Shown piece by piece: positions 49,814-58,653 of a DNA stretch of 64,000 nt. Within the stretch, counting starts at the first letter, position 1. Each line of letters starts with the position of its first letter. The stretch is from DATJLY01 sp963773665 (GTDB taxonomy: Bacteria > Pseudomonadota > Alphaproteobacteria > ATCC43930 > CGMCC-115725). The stretch spans positions 496,001 to 560,000 of the forward strand of contig CAVZBZ010000002.1 of the NCBI GenBank assembly GCA_963773665.1, given 5' to 3'. The translations under genes and the position numbers were made by a program. The notes beneath the pieces are model-generated. The model was given only the letters and a program-made list of their open reading frames with translations. It was not told the DNA's origin and searched no databases.

Positions 49814-51619
49814 ATGCGGCATTCGCCGACGGACTCCCGGCCCGCCTCCTTCATCGCGCGCTATGTAAAGCGGCACCGTGCCGCGCATGGCGTCATCCTG
49901 CTCGCCATCCTCGGCGCGGTCGCCGGCTCGGTCGGCGAGCGCTATTCCATGAAGTTCATCGTCAACGGCATGGCGGCGTCGAACCCCGCCACGGTCTGGG
50001 GCGCGATCGCGCTGTTCTTCGCCTGCGTCGGCGCGGACAATCTTTTGTGGCGCGTCGGCGGGTTCGTCGCGGCGCGCTGTTTCCCGCGCATCTGCGCGGA
50101 GTTGAAGCTCGACCTGTTCCGGCACCTGATCGGTCATTCGACGAGATATTTCAACGCTCGCCTCAGCGGCGCGCTGTCGAGCCGCATCACGACCGCCGCG
50201 AGCGCGCTTTACACCGTCGGCAACAGCTTCATGTGGAACGTGCTGCCGCCGGCGGCGGCGACCATCGGCGCGCTCGTGGCGCTGGGCTCGGTCGCATGGC
50301 AGATGGCGGCCGCCCTCACCCTCATCGCCGCAGCCATCGCGGCCGTCGTCGCCATCGCCGGCGCGCGCGGCCGGGCGCTCCATCACGATTTCGCCGACCG
50401 CGCCGCGAGCGTCGCCGGCGAGATCGTGGACATCGTCGCGAACCATACGACGGTACGCCTGTTCGGCGCCGAGCCGCGCGAGACGGCGCGGCTTGCCGAA
50501 GCCATGGACAGCGAAGCCGGAGCGCAGCGCCGGGCGCTTTCCTACATCGAGCGGCTGCGCCTCTTTCATGCCGGCGCCGTATGGCTCCTGAGCGGCGCCA
50601 CGCTCGGCTGGGGCGCGTGGCTGTGGCAGCGCGGATCGATCAGCGCCGGCGACGTCGTCGTGTGCGCCGCCTTCGCGATGGCGCTCCTGCAAACCTCGCG
50701 CGATCTTGCCGTGGCGCTCGTCAACATCCTGCACCACTGGAACCGCGTCACCGAGGCGATCGAGACGCTGATGGTGCCGCAGGATTTCGCCGAATCCGAA
50801 AACGTCGTGCGGCTGGCCGCCGCCGGCGGGGCCATCTCGCTCGAGGGCGTGCGCTTCCAGCACGGGCCGGGCGAGCCCGTCCTCGACGGCGTCGATCTGC
50901 ACATCCGCGCCGGCGAGAAGGTCGCGATCGTCGGCCCCTCGGGCGCCGGGAAAAGCACATTGCTCGCGGTGATCCAGCGGCTTTATTGCGTGGATCGCGG
51001 CCGGCTGCTGATCGACGGCCAGGACGTGGCGCGGCTCAGCGAAGAGAGCCTGCGCCGCGCCATTGCCGTGGTGCCGCAGGAAGTGTCGCTGTTCAACCGC
51101 TCGATCCTCGAGAACATCCGCTACGCACGGCCCGAGGCGAGCGACGCGGAAGTCGTGGCAGCGGCGCGCGCCGCGCGCTGCGAGAATTTCATCGCGGAAC
51201 TGCCGCAAGGATACGCGACCCGCGCCGGCGAGCGCGGCACCCTCCTCTCCGCAGGGCAGAAGCAGCGCATTGCCATCGCGCGCGCGCTCCTCACCGACGC
51301 GCCGATCGTACTGCTCGACGAAGCGACATCGGCGCTCGATGTCGAGACCGAGATCGCGGTGCAGCGCGCGATCGCGGCGCTCGCGCGCGGCCGCACCGTC
51401 GTCGCGGTCGCGCACCGGCTCTCGTCGATCGCCGCGTTCGAGCGCGTCGTGTTCCTGGACCGTGGCCGCATCGTCGAGGATGGCGCGCCGTCCGAGCTTT
51501 TGCGCCGCGGCGGCGCGTTTGCGCGGCTGTGGCAGATGCAGCAGGACGAGATGCAGCGCGCCAACCGCAGGGCCACGTCGTCGCGAGAATTCGGCGCGCT
51601 CGGCCGCGCGGCGGGATAA
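49814..51619 (+). CDS. ABC exporter half-transporter (TM plus ATPase)
   Basis: 601 residues from the ATG at 49814; an ATG at 49721 would add 31 non-conserved residues. Six membrane helices span about 20-310 with text such as LLAILGAVAGSVGERYSM, then an ATPase domain with Walker A VGPSGAGKSTLLAVIQRLY, Q-loop VVPQEVSLFNRS, signature LLSAGQKQRIAIARALL and Walker B IVLLDEATSALD. The type matches Atm1/MsbA-like exporters of lipids, peptides or thiol compounds. A glycosyltransferase follows 24 bp downstream, which hints at a surface or lipid-linked export role; that is inference. Confidence 0.88.
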   Translation: MRHSPTDSRPASFIARYVKRHRAAHGVILLAILGAVAGSVGERYSMKFIVNGMAASNPATVWGAIALFFACVGADNLLWRVGGFVAARCFPRICAELKLDLFRHLIGHSTRYFNARLSGALSSRITTAASALYTVGNSFMWNVLPPAAATIGALVALGSVAWQMAAALTLIAAAIAAVVAIAGARGRALHHDFADRAASVAGEIVDIVANHTTVRLFGAEPRETARLAEAMDSEAGAQRRALSYIERLRLFHAGAVWLLSGATLGWGAWLWQRGSISAGDVVVCAAFAMALLQTSRDLAVALVNILHHWNRVTEAIETLMVPQDFAESENVVRLAAAGGAISLEGVRFQHGPGEPVLDGVDLHIRAGEKVAIVGPSGAGKSTLLAVIQRLYCVDRGRLLIDGQDVARLSEESLRRAIAVVPQEVSLFNRSILENIRYARPEASDAEVVAAARAARCENFIAELPQGYATRAGERGTLLSAGQKQRIAIARALLTDAPIVLLDEATSALDVETEIAVQRAIAALARGRTVVAVAHRLSSIAAFERVVFLDRGRIVEDGAPSELLRRGGAFARLWQMQQDEMQRANRRATSSREFGALGRAAG

Positions 51620-51643
51620 CGCAAGCTACGGAAGGGAGCATTC

Positions 51644-52693
51644 ATGCGGATTGCCCAGGTTGCGCCGCTCGGCGAAAGCGTGCCGCCGGCGAAATATGGC
51701 GGCACCGAGCGCATCGTCTCGTACCTCACCGAGGCGCTGGTGCAGCAGGGCCACGACGTGACGCTCTATGCATCGGGCGATTCGAAGACCGCGGCGCGGC
51801 TCAAGGCCATGGCGCTGCGCTCGCTGCGCAATCACCTGGGCCACGCCGACATATCCGCCATCTTCGGCGAGGCGATGGCGGAGCTTTACCGCGCGCGCCA
51901 TGCCTATGACGTCATTCATTTCCATGTCGGCTGGCACGAGTTCCCGGTCTTCGCCGAGTGCAGCACCTCGTGCCTCACGACGCTGCACGGGCCGCTCGAC
52001 CGTTCCGCCATCCGCGAGCGCATCGCGCCCTATCGCGACTTTCCCCTGGTCTCGATCTCGAATGCGCAGCGCCGGCCGCTGCCCGACCGGAACTGGCTCG
52101 CGACGATCTATCACGGCGTCCCGGACCCCGGGATCGAGGTCGGCGCGCCGGGCCGTCATCTCGCGTTCTTGGGGCGCATCTCGCCGGAAAAGCGCCCCGA
52201 TCTCGCGATCGCCATGGCGCAGCGTGCGCGCCTGCCGCTCAAGATCGCGGCCAAGGTCGATCCCGTGAACCAGGCCTATTTCGAGGACGAGATCAAGCCG
52301 CTCCTTGCCCTGCCGGGCGTCGAGTTTCTGGGCGAGCTCGACGAACGGGACAAGCGCTCGCTTCTCGCCGGCGCGCGGGCGCTGCTCTTTCCGATCGACT
52401 GGTCCGAGCCGCTCGGCCTCGTGATGATCGAGGCGTTCGCCTGCGGCGTGCCGGTCATAGGATTTCGCCGCGGCGCGGTGCCCGAGATCGTCGAGGACGG
52501 CGTCACCGGCTTCGTCGTCGACGATGTCGAGGGCGCGGCCGCCGCATTGGAGCGCGTCGGCACGCTCGACCGCCGCCTCGTGCAGGCGCGGTTTCGCGAG
52601 CGCTTCACCGTCCGGCGCATGGTGCGCGACTATGGCGATCTCTATCGCCAGCTTCTCGACGCGCCCTTTGCCGCGCGCGCGGGCCTCGCGTAA
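51644..52693 (+). CDS. GT4 glycosyltransferase
   Basis: 349 residues, GT-B fold. The N-terminal domain begins MRIAQVAPLGESVPPAKYGG and TERIVSYLTEALVQQGHDVT, and FHVGWHEFPVFAE. The C-terminal domain has FLGRISPEKRPDLAIAMAQ, and the GT4 E-x7-E motif SEPLGLVMIEAFACGVPVIG with VPEIVEDGVTGF. The ATG follows GGAAGGGAG. Acceptor and sugar are unknown; UDP- or GDP-sugars are typical for the family. It shares an operon with the upstream ABC exporter by spacing (24 bp). Confidence 0.88.
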   Translation: MRIAQVAPLGESVPPAKYGGTERIVSYLTEALVQQGHDVTLYASGDSKTAARLKAMALRSLRNHLGHADISAIFGEAMAELYRARHAYDVIHFHVGWHEFPVFAECSTSCLTTLHGPLDRSAIRERIAPYRDFPLVSISNAQRRPLPDRNWLATIYHGVPDPGIEVGAPGRHLAFLGRISPEKRPDLAIAMAQRARLPLKIAAKVDPVNQAYFEDEIKPLLALPGVEFLGELDERDKRSLLAGARALLFPIDWSEPLGLVMIEAFACGVPVIGFRRGAVPEIVEDGVTGFVVDDVEGAAAALERVGTLDRRLVQARFRERFTVRRMVRDYGDLYRQLLDAPFAARAGLA

Positions 52694-52760
52694 GGGAGGC
52701 ACTTGCATCCGCGCCCGTTTCGCGCGTCAATAGGCCCCATTCCGAGCCAGGGAGCGCACG

Positions 52761-53696
52761 ATGAAGCTATGTTTCTTCGATGATTGGAAATTGGGCGTGG
52801 TCAAGGGCGACACGGTCGTCGACGTGTCGGCAGTGGTGAAGAGCATTCCGCACACCAACCCGGGGAATCTCATCAACGGTCTCATCGAGCGCTTCTCGGA
52901 CTATCGCCATCAGCTCGAGGATGCGGCGGCGAAGGGCCAGGGCGTGCCATTGAGCTCGGTCAAGATCCGCCCGCCTTTGCCGAAGCCCGGCAACATCGAC
53001 TGCATGGCGGTCAACTACATGGAAGACGGCACGCGCTCCGAGCCCGCGCCGATCAATGGCTTCCACAAGTCGGGCAATTCGGTGATCGGCCAGGACGACA
53101 CCATGATCCTGCCCGACGTGCCGGCCAGCATCTTCGAAGGCGAAGCCGAGCTTGCGCTCGTCATCAGCAAGAAATGCGCCAACGTGAGCGCCGCCAACGC
53201 GATGGATTACGTCTTCGGCTACACCAACTTCATCGACGGCTCGGCGCGCAACCTGCCGCCCGCCGGCAACACCTTCTACCAGATGAAGTCGCGCGAGACG
53301 TTTGCGCCGATCGGCCCGTTCCTCGTGACCAAGGACGAGATCAAGGATCCGCAGAAGCTGCAGGTGCGGCTGTGGAACAACGGCAAGCTCATGCAGAACT
53401 ACAATACCGACGACATGGCGCATAAAATTCCGCGCTGCGTCGAATGGGTGAGCTCGCTGCACACGCTCGAGGCCGGCGACATCATCGCCAGCGGCACCAA
53501 TCATCGCGGCCTCAATGCCTTCCAGGACGGCGACCAGATCGAGATCGAGTGCGAGGGGATGGGCAAGCTGCGCTTCAAGGTGAAGGACGACCTGAAGCGC
53601 ACCTGGGGCCGCGACACGCGGCTCGAGCACGCCAACAAGAAGCTCGAAGGCGTGCACACGCCGCAGCTCACCGGCAAATACGCGCCGAAGAAGTAG
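52761..53696 (+). CDS. Fumarylacetoacetate hydrolase family protein
   Basis: 311 residues. The FAH core is PGNIDCMAVNYMEDGTRSEP, with SIFEGEAELALVISKKCANV (the E-x-E metal ligands), FGYTNFIDGSARNL (metal-binding aspartate), QMKSRETFAPIGPFLV, and EAGDIIASGTNHRGLNAFQD. Enzymes of this family hydrolyse or decarboxylate beta-dicarbonyl compounds, often in aromatic degradation. It stands beside a luciferase-like oxidoreductase, an alpha/beta hydrolase and a dienelactone hydrolase, so it may be part of one pathway for an aromatic or cyclic ketone substrate. Confidence 0.9.
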   Translation: MKLCFFDDWKLGVVKGDTVVDVSAVVKSIPHTNPGNLINGLIERFSDYRHQLEDAAAKGQGVPLSSVKIRPPLPKPGNIDCMAVNYMEDGTRSEPAPINGFHKSGNSVIGQDDTMILPDVPASIFEGEAELALVISKKCANVSAANAMDYVFGYTNFIDGSARNLPPAGNTFYQMKSRETFAPIGPFLVTKDEIKDPQKLQVRLWNNGKLMQNYNTDDMAHKIPRCVEWVSSLHTLEAGDIIASGTNHRGLNAFQDGDQIEIECEGMGKLRFKVKDDLKRTWGRDTRLEHANKKLEGVHTPQLTGKYAPKK

Positions 53697-53708
53697 GCTG
53701 ACGGTCGG

Positions 53709-53782
53709 GAGGTTGCTTCGTCGCCTTCGGCTCCTCGCAATGACAGCCGAAACTGTCATTGCGAGCGAAGCGAAGCAATCTC
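53709..53782. repeat. Inverted-repeat intergenic element between convergent genes
   Basis: Left arm 53709-53746 (GAGGTTGCTTCGTCGCC... ending CGCAATGACAG) pairs imperfectly with right arm 53753-53782 (CTGTCATTGCGAGCG... ending GCAATCTC), with a 6-base loop. The pattern GATTGCTTCG...CTCGCAATGACA is a dispersed repeat recognisable from many alphaproteobacterial genomes. It fills the gap between the convergent FAH and luciferase-like genes and could end transcription from both sides. Confidence 0.85.
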
Positions 53783-53791
53783 CGCCCCGCC

Positions 53792-54937
53792 TTACTTCCG
53801 CAAATGCGGCATGACCTCGGCGGCGAAGAGGTCGAGGCTGCGGCGCGCCAGCTCGTCGGTCAGCACGCCGAACTGGAACATGCCGATGAGGATGTCGAAG
53901 CCGGTCTTCTCGCGCATCCGCTCGATCGCCGCGCGCACCGTCTTGGGGCTGCCGATCACGGCGGTGCCGTTGGCGATCAGCTGATCGGCCGACATGAAGG
54001 CGCTGCGCGTCGCCATGTTCTGGCGCATGCGGAAGAAGTTCTTGGTCGATTGCAGCGACGTGTAGCCCGGCGGGATCAGCATCTCCGACGTCATGCGCAG
54101 GTAGTTGTTGAAAAGCGTCTCGATGCCGCGCGCCGCTTCCTCCTTGGCGCGCTCGTCGGTCTCGGCGACGTAGATGGGCGCGGCCCAGCCGAGCTGGCCA
54201 CCCGCGGCCTCGTAGCCGTATTTCCGCGCCTGCTCGCGGTAGGACGTGAGATAGCGCGTCACCAGCTCCTCGCTCGAGAATGTCACGAGGAACGGGTACT
54301 TGCGGTCGGGGTGCGAGGCCCACGCCACCGTCTCGCTCGAGCCTTGCGAGGGGATCCAGATCGGCGGATGCGGCTGCTGATAGGGCCGCGGCCACAGATT
54401 GACGTAGCGGACGTTGAAATTCTCGCTCTCGAAGCTCCAGGGGCCGGGCTCGGTCCAGGCGCGCACGATGAGGTCGTGCGCCTCGTGGAAGCGCTCGTGC
54501 GAGAAATAGGGATTGGTGCCGGAGGAATGGTATTCGGCGCCGATGCCGCGCACGAAGCCGGCGATGATGCGGCCCTTCGAGAGATTGTCGAGCATCGCGT
54601 ATTCTTCCGCGATGTAGATCGGGTTGTTCACGATCGGCAGCGCCCGGCCCAGGATCGCGATCTTGATCGATTTGGTGCGCTGAATGAGGGCGCTCGCGAT
54701 GAGATTGGGCGCCGGCATCATGCCGTAGGCGGTCTGGTGATGCTCGTTGACGCCGAGCCCGTCGAATCCGAACTTCTCGCAATAGACGAGAAGGTCGATA
54801 TGGCGCTCGTATTCCTCGGCGCCCTTGACCGGATCGTAGAGCGCGTTCGGCAGCACGACCCAGGCCGAGCGATGCTTCGCCGCCTCTTCGAAATCGAGGT
54901 GGCGATAGGGCATGAGATGGAAGGAGAGAAGCTTCAT
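53792..54937 (-). CDS. LLM-class flavin-dependent oxidoreductase (luciferase-like)
   Basis: 381 residues from MKLLSFHLMPYRHLDFEEAA. It is a bacterial-luciferase-like TIM barrel: FGFDGLGVNEHHQTAYGMMP, IALILGRALP-type strand (here KIAILGRALPIVNNPIYIAE), MLDNLSKGRIIAGFVRGIG, and later GSPKTVRAAIERMREKTGFD. FMNH2 is the expected cofactor; a flavin reductase would be needed in trans. The ATG overlaps the hydrolase stop by four bases (ATGA), so the two are coupled. Relatives oxidise alkanes, nitriloacetate or cyclic ketones; the substrate is not known here. Confidence 0.9.
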   Translation of the reverse strand: MKLLSFHLMPYRHLDFEEAAKHRSAWVVLPNALYDPVKGAEEYERHIDLLVYCEKFGFDGLGVNEHHQTAYGMMPAPNLIASALIQRTKSIKIAILGRALPIVNNPIYIAEEYAMLDNLSKGRIIAGFVRGIGAEYHSSGTNPYFSHERFHEAHDLIVRAWTEPGPWSFESENFNVRYVNLWPRPYQQPHPPIWIPSQGSSETVAWASHPDRKYPFLVTFSSEELVTRYLTSYREQARKYGYEAAGGQLGWAAPIYVAETDERAKEEAARGIETLFNNYLRMTSEMLIPPGYTSLQSTKNFFRMRQNMATRSAFMSADQLIANGTAVIGSPKTVRAAIERMREKTGFDILIGMFQFGVLTDELARRSLDLFAAEVMPHLRK

Positions 54938-55722
54938 CGCGCGGCCTCCTTCAGAAAGGCGCGGACCGCCGGGATGACCTCGTCCGCCTTCTCGACGTGC
55001 GGCGCGTGGCCGCATTTCTCGACCATGACGAGGCGGCGCACCTGAGGCAGCCGCTCCATCCAGAGATCGGCATATTGAGAGGGGAAAATCTTGTCCTCCC
55101 TGCCCCACACGACGAGCGACGGCACCTTGATGCGGTGCAGCCACTTCTCGAGATCGGGATTGAACCAGCGCGGCTGCCAGCCGAACTTGGTCGCGGTGAA
55201 GCGGTTCTTGAGCATGACGTCCATCTGCTCTTCGCTCGGCGGAATGGCGAGCACGCGCTCGGCCATGGCCTGGTCGTACCAGACGTTGCGTACCGTCTCT
55301 TGCGGACTCCAGATGAACAGGTCGCCGGCAGGCAGGCCCTTGACGCGAATGCCCGCCGCAGACATCGCCGTGAAGCTCAAAAGCCGCGAGCGGTCGCGCA
55401 CCGCGAGTTCAGCCGCAAGCCAGCCGCCGAGCGAATGGCCGATCAGATGAAACCGCTCGAGCCGCAATTCCTCGGCGAAATCGAGATAGAACATCGCGAG
55501 GTCGCCGACATTGCGGATCCACGGCGGATCGTCCGACGCGCCGAAGCCCGGATGCTCCGGCACCAGCACCTCGAACCCGTCGGCGATCGCATCGAAGAAC
55601 GGCAGCCATTGCGGCAGGCCGTTGGCGCCGTGCAGGAACAGCACCGGCGGCCCTTCGCCGACGCGGTGCAGCTTGATTGCGACGTCCCGGATGCGGACGT
55701 CGGTTGCCCGATGAGCCGGCAT
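54934..55722 (-). CDS. Alpha/beta hydrolase coupled to luciferase-like gene
   Basis: 262 residues from the ATG at 55722, preceded by GGGAGCGAGGAA. The HG motif is PVLFLHGANGLPQWLPFFDA, then PEHPGFGASDDPPW, the nucleophile elbow LIGHSLGGWLAAELA (Ser), acid in VVWGREDKIFPSQYA and histidine in CGHAPHVEKADEV. It resembles C-C bond hydrolases and lactonases. Its 3' end overlaps the flavin-dependent oxidoreductase gene by four bases. A Baeyer-Villiger type pathway (luciferase-like monooxygenase followed by lactonase) is a reasonable guess, not shown. Confidence 0.85.
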   Translation of the reverse strand: MPAHRATDVRIRDVAIKLHRVGEGPPVLFLHGANGLPQWLPFFDAIADGFEVLVPEHPGFGASDDPPWIRNVGDLAMFYLDFAEELRLERFHLIGHSLGGWLAAELAVRDRSRLLSFTAMSAAGIRVKGLPAGDLFIWSPQETVRNVWYDQAMAERVLAIPPSEEQMDVMLKNRFTATKFGWQPRWFNPDLEKWLHRIKVPSLVVWGREDKIFPSQYADLWMERLPQVRRLVMVEKCGHAPHVEKADEVIPAVRAFLKEAAR

Positions 55723-55856
55723 TTCCTCGCTCCCTGCTTTATCCGTCACCTTAGCCGCAGGGCCGACGAGGGCCAAGGGTTTGGCGCCGGCGCTGGATTT
55801 GCGCATGCGTCTCATTTACGCTCGAACGACAACGCGGCACACGCACCGAGGTTCAC

Positions 55857-56535
55857 ATGAGCACGATCACGCTCGACGGCGCATCGGGTCATCTCGCCGA
55901 GGCCAAGAAGCCGCGCGGGGGCGTGCTGCTCCTGCCGACGATTTACGGCCTCAACCGCTTCGCGAAGGATTTTTGCGCCTCGCTCGCGGAGCGCGGTCTA
56001 ACCACGCTCGCCTGGGATCCGTATTCGGGCGAGGCATTGCCGACGAGCCGGGACGAGGCGCTTGCCCGCGCGAGCGAGCTGCGCGACGGGCCTTCGTTCG
56101 ATGCGATGTCGATCAGCATCGATTTTTTGATGGGCGAGCTCAGGCTCGACAAGGTGGCGACGATCGGCTTCTGCCTCGGCGGGCGTTATTGCCTGCTGCT
56201 TGCTGCGCGCGAGACGCGGATCGAGGCGTGCGTCGCGGTCTATCCCTCGATCGAGGCGCCGCGCCGCTCGAACCAGGACGAGGACGCGGTGATCCGCGCC
56301 GGCGAGATCCCCTGCCCCGTGCAGCTTCTCATGCCCGGGCACGACACGGTGACGAGCGCCGAGACCTATCTTCCGCCTCAAGACCGCGCTCGAGCGCCGC
56401 GCGGCCGACACGGCGGTGCAGATCTATCCGGCGGCGAGCCACGGCTTCATGCACACGCCGAGCGCCGTGAACGATGAGGCGGCGAAACACGCGCGGCCGC
56501 TCGTCGCCGCGTTCCTGGAGGCGTATCTGGCTTAA
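55857..56535 (+). CDS. Dienelactone hydrolase family protein (one frame break near 56373)
   Basis: Corrected length 225 residues. The fold starts GGVLLLPTIYGLNRFAKDFC, with the nucleophile cysteine in VATIGFCLGGRYCLLLAAR, the acid near MPGHDTVTSAE and the histidine in YPAASHGFMHTPSAVNDEAA. The end segment AAKHARPLVAAFLEAYLA lies in the next frame: at TCTTCCGCC the frame moves by +1 after SAETYL. One base removed leaves 226 codons. It is divergent from the alpha/beta hydrolase (135 bp) and four bases ahead of the PLP gene, so a joint operon is likely. Classical members open dienelactone rings in chlorocatechol degradation. Confidence 0.9.
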
Positions 56536-56539
56536 GGCA

Positions 56540-57705
56540 ATGGCCGAGAAGCGCAACAGGCCCGGCTTCGCCACGCGCGGCATTCACGCCGGCCAGGCGC
56601 CCGATCCGACGACCGGCGCGATCATGCCGCCGATCTACGCCACCTCGACCTTCGTGCAGTCGAGCCCCGGCGTGCACAAGGGCTTCGAATACGCCCGCAC
56701 CCATAATCCGACGCGCATGGCCTATGAGCGCTGCATCGTCGATCTCGAAAGCGGCGCGCGCGGCTTTGCCTTCGCCTCGGGGCTCGCGGCCGAGGCGACC
56801 GTGCTCGATCTACCTCGAGCGCGGCAGCCATGTTCTCGCGTCCGAGGACCTTTACGGCGGGACCTACCGGCTTTTCACCCGCGTGCGCGCTCATTCCGCC
56901 GGGCTCGAGACGAGCCACGCCGATTTCACCGACCGCGCCGCGATCGAGGCGGCGCTCCGGCCGAACACGCGGCTCATCTGGGTCGAGAAGCCCGAGCAAT
57001 CCGCTGCTGCGGCTCGTCGATCTCGCCATGGTGGCGGAGGTCGGACGCGCGCGCGGCATAGTGACGCTTGCCGACAATACGTTCGCAAGTCCGTGGGTGC
57101 AGCGACCGCTCGAGCTCGGCTTCGACCTCGTGCTCCATTCCGCGACGAAATACCTTAATGGCCATTCCGACATGGTGGGCGGCATCGTCGTCGTGGGCCG
57201 CGAGGGCGAACTGGCCGACCGGCTCGCCTTCCTGCAGAACGCGGTGGGCGCGGTGCCGGGACCGTTCGACTGTTTTCTGGCGCTCCGCGGTCTGAAGACA
57301 TTGGCCCTGCGCATGGAGCGGCATTGCGCCAACGCGCTCGCGGTGGCGCGGCACCTTGCGACCCACCCGCGCGTCGAGCGCGTGCATTACCCGGGCCTTT
57401 CGAGCCATCCGCAGCACGCCCTCGCCGCGCGCCAGATGCACGGGTATGGCGGCATGGTTACCGCGGCGCTCAAGGGCGGGCTCGGCGAGGCGAAGCGGTT
57501 CCTCGAGCGGCTCCGCATCTTCGCGCTGGCCGAGAGCCTGGGCGGGGTCGAGAGCCTGGCCGAGCATCCCGCCCTCATGACGCATGCCTCGCTCCCGCCC
57601 GAGCGCCGCGCGGCGCTCGGAATCGGCGACAATCTCGTGCGCCTGTCGGTCGGGATCGAGGACGAGGCGGATCTCATTGCCGATCTCGACGAAGCGCTCG
57701 GTTGA
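56540..57705 (+). CDS. Trans-sulfuration family PLP enzyme (two frame breaks)
   Basis: Cystathionine gamma-synthase/beta-lyase type, corrected 387 residues. The N-terminus has RPGFATRGIHAGQAPDPTTG, IMPPIYATSTFVQSSPGVHK, and YARTHNPTRMAYERCI; the middle LASEDLYGGTYRLFTRV; the PLP lysine is in LVLHSATKYLNGHSDMVGG. The end has AESLGGVESLAEHPALMTH and LVRLSVGIEDEADL. Frame shifts by +1 near 56812 and 56998, each bridging conserved text (VLD to YLERGSHV, WVEKP to SNPLLRLVDL). Which of the trans-sulfuration reactions it performs cannot be told. Confidence 0.92.
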
Positions 57706-57712
57706 GCGCCCG

Positions 57713-57742
57713 TTAACCATAACATTCAAGGGAAAGTTAACC
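57713..57742 (+). promoter_or_regulatory. CtrA-like half-sites upstream of motA
   Basis: TTAACCAT (57713-57720), the known CtrA half-site, and a second TTAACC (57737-57742) lie 24 bp apart, 43-72 bp upstream of the motA ATG. CtrA controls flagellar and motility genes widely in alphaproteobacteria. The perfect TTAA-N7-TTAA full site is not present. Binding is inference from motif and location. Confidence 0.45.
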
Positions 57743-57784
57743 CGAACCGCGCATCTTCGCTGTCAAAGCAGAACGCGCGGTCTC

Positions 57785-58650
57785 ATGTACGTCCTCATCG
57801 GTTCGGGAATCGTCTTGGCGAGCGTCCTTGGCGGCTACCTCGCCAATGGCGGCCATCTCGAAGTGCTGATCCAGCCGTTCGAGGTGCTGATCATCGTCGG
57901 CGCCGCAGTGGGCGGCTTCATTACCTCGAACCGCAAGCCGGTGCTTAACGCCACCGCCAAGGCGATCCCGGCCCTGCTCAAGCCCGAGAAATACGACAAG
58001 GAAGCCTATCTCGAGCTTCTGAGCATGCTCTATTCGGTGTTCAAGCTCGCCAAGACCAAGGGCGCGCTGGCACTCGAGCAGCATGTCGAGAAGCCCGAGG
58101 AGAGCACGCTCTTCCAGCGCTTCCCGCACTTCTACGGCGACCACCACGCCGTCACTTTCGTGTGCGACTACCTGCGTCTCCTCACCCTCGGCACCGACAA
58201 CCATCACGAGATGGAGACGCTGATGGACGAGGACATCGAGACGAGCGCAGGACGAGCACCACGCCGTCGTCGCTGCGGTGCAATCGACCGCGGACGCGCT
58301 CCCCGCGCTCGGCATCGTCGCCGCCGTGCTCGGCGTCATCCACACCATGGGCTCGATCACCGAGCCGCCGGCGGTGCTGGGCCACCTGATCGGCGGCGCG
58401 CTCGTCGGCACGTTCATGGGCGTGCTCCTCTCATACGGCTTCGTCGCCCCGATCGGCACGCGCAATCGCCGGGCGGGGTGATGCCGAGGAGCGTTATTTC
58501 CTGTGCATCAAGTCCGGCATCCTCGCCTACATGCAGGGCTATGCGCCGTCGGTCGCGGTCGAGTTCGCGCGCAAATCGCTCAACACCGACGTGCGCCCGA
58601 CCTTCTACGAAGTCGAGGAGGCGGTCGATCATTTGCCGGCGGCGGCCTGA
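57785..58650 (+). CDS. motA: Flagellar motor stator protein MotA (two frame breaks)
   Basis: Proton-channel stator subunit, corrected length 287 residues. It begins MYVLIGSGIVLASVLGGYLA with LIQPFEVLIIVGAAVGGFIT, followed by the cytoplasmic FRFPHFYGD-type region and LTLGTDNHHEMETLMDEDIE. The conserved second half, GIVAAVLGVIHTMGSITEPP and LGHLIGGALVGTFMGVLLSY, is one frame later: +1 near 58244 and again near 58472 before DAEERYFLCIKSGILAYMQG. Two bases removed give 288 codons. Four membrane helices. motB begins four bases after the stop, forming the usual motAB pair. Confidence 0.93.
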
Positions 58651-58653
58651 GCC

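Noticed and set aside
58060..58090. Sigma54 promoter (TGGCAC) inside motA
   Set aside because: The TGGCAC lies within coding sequence and has no TTGC at the required distance.
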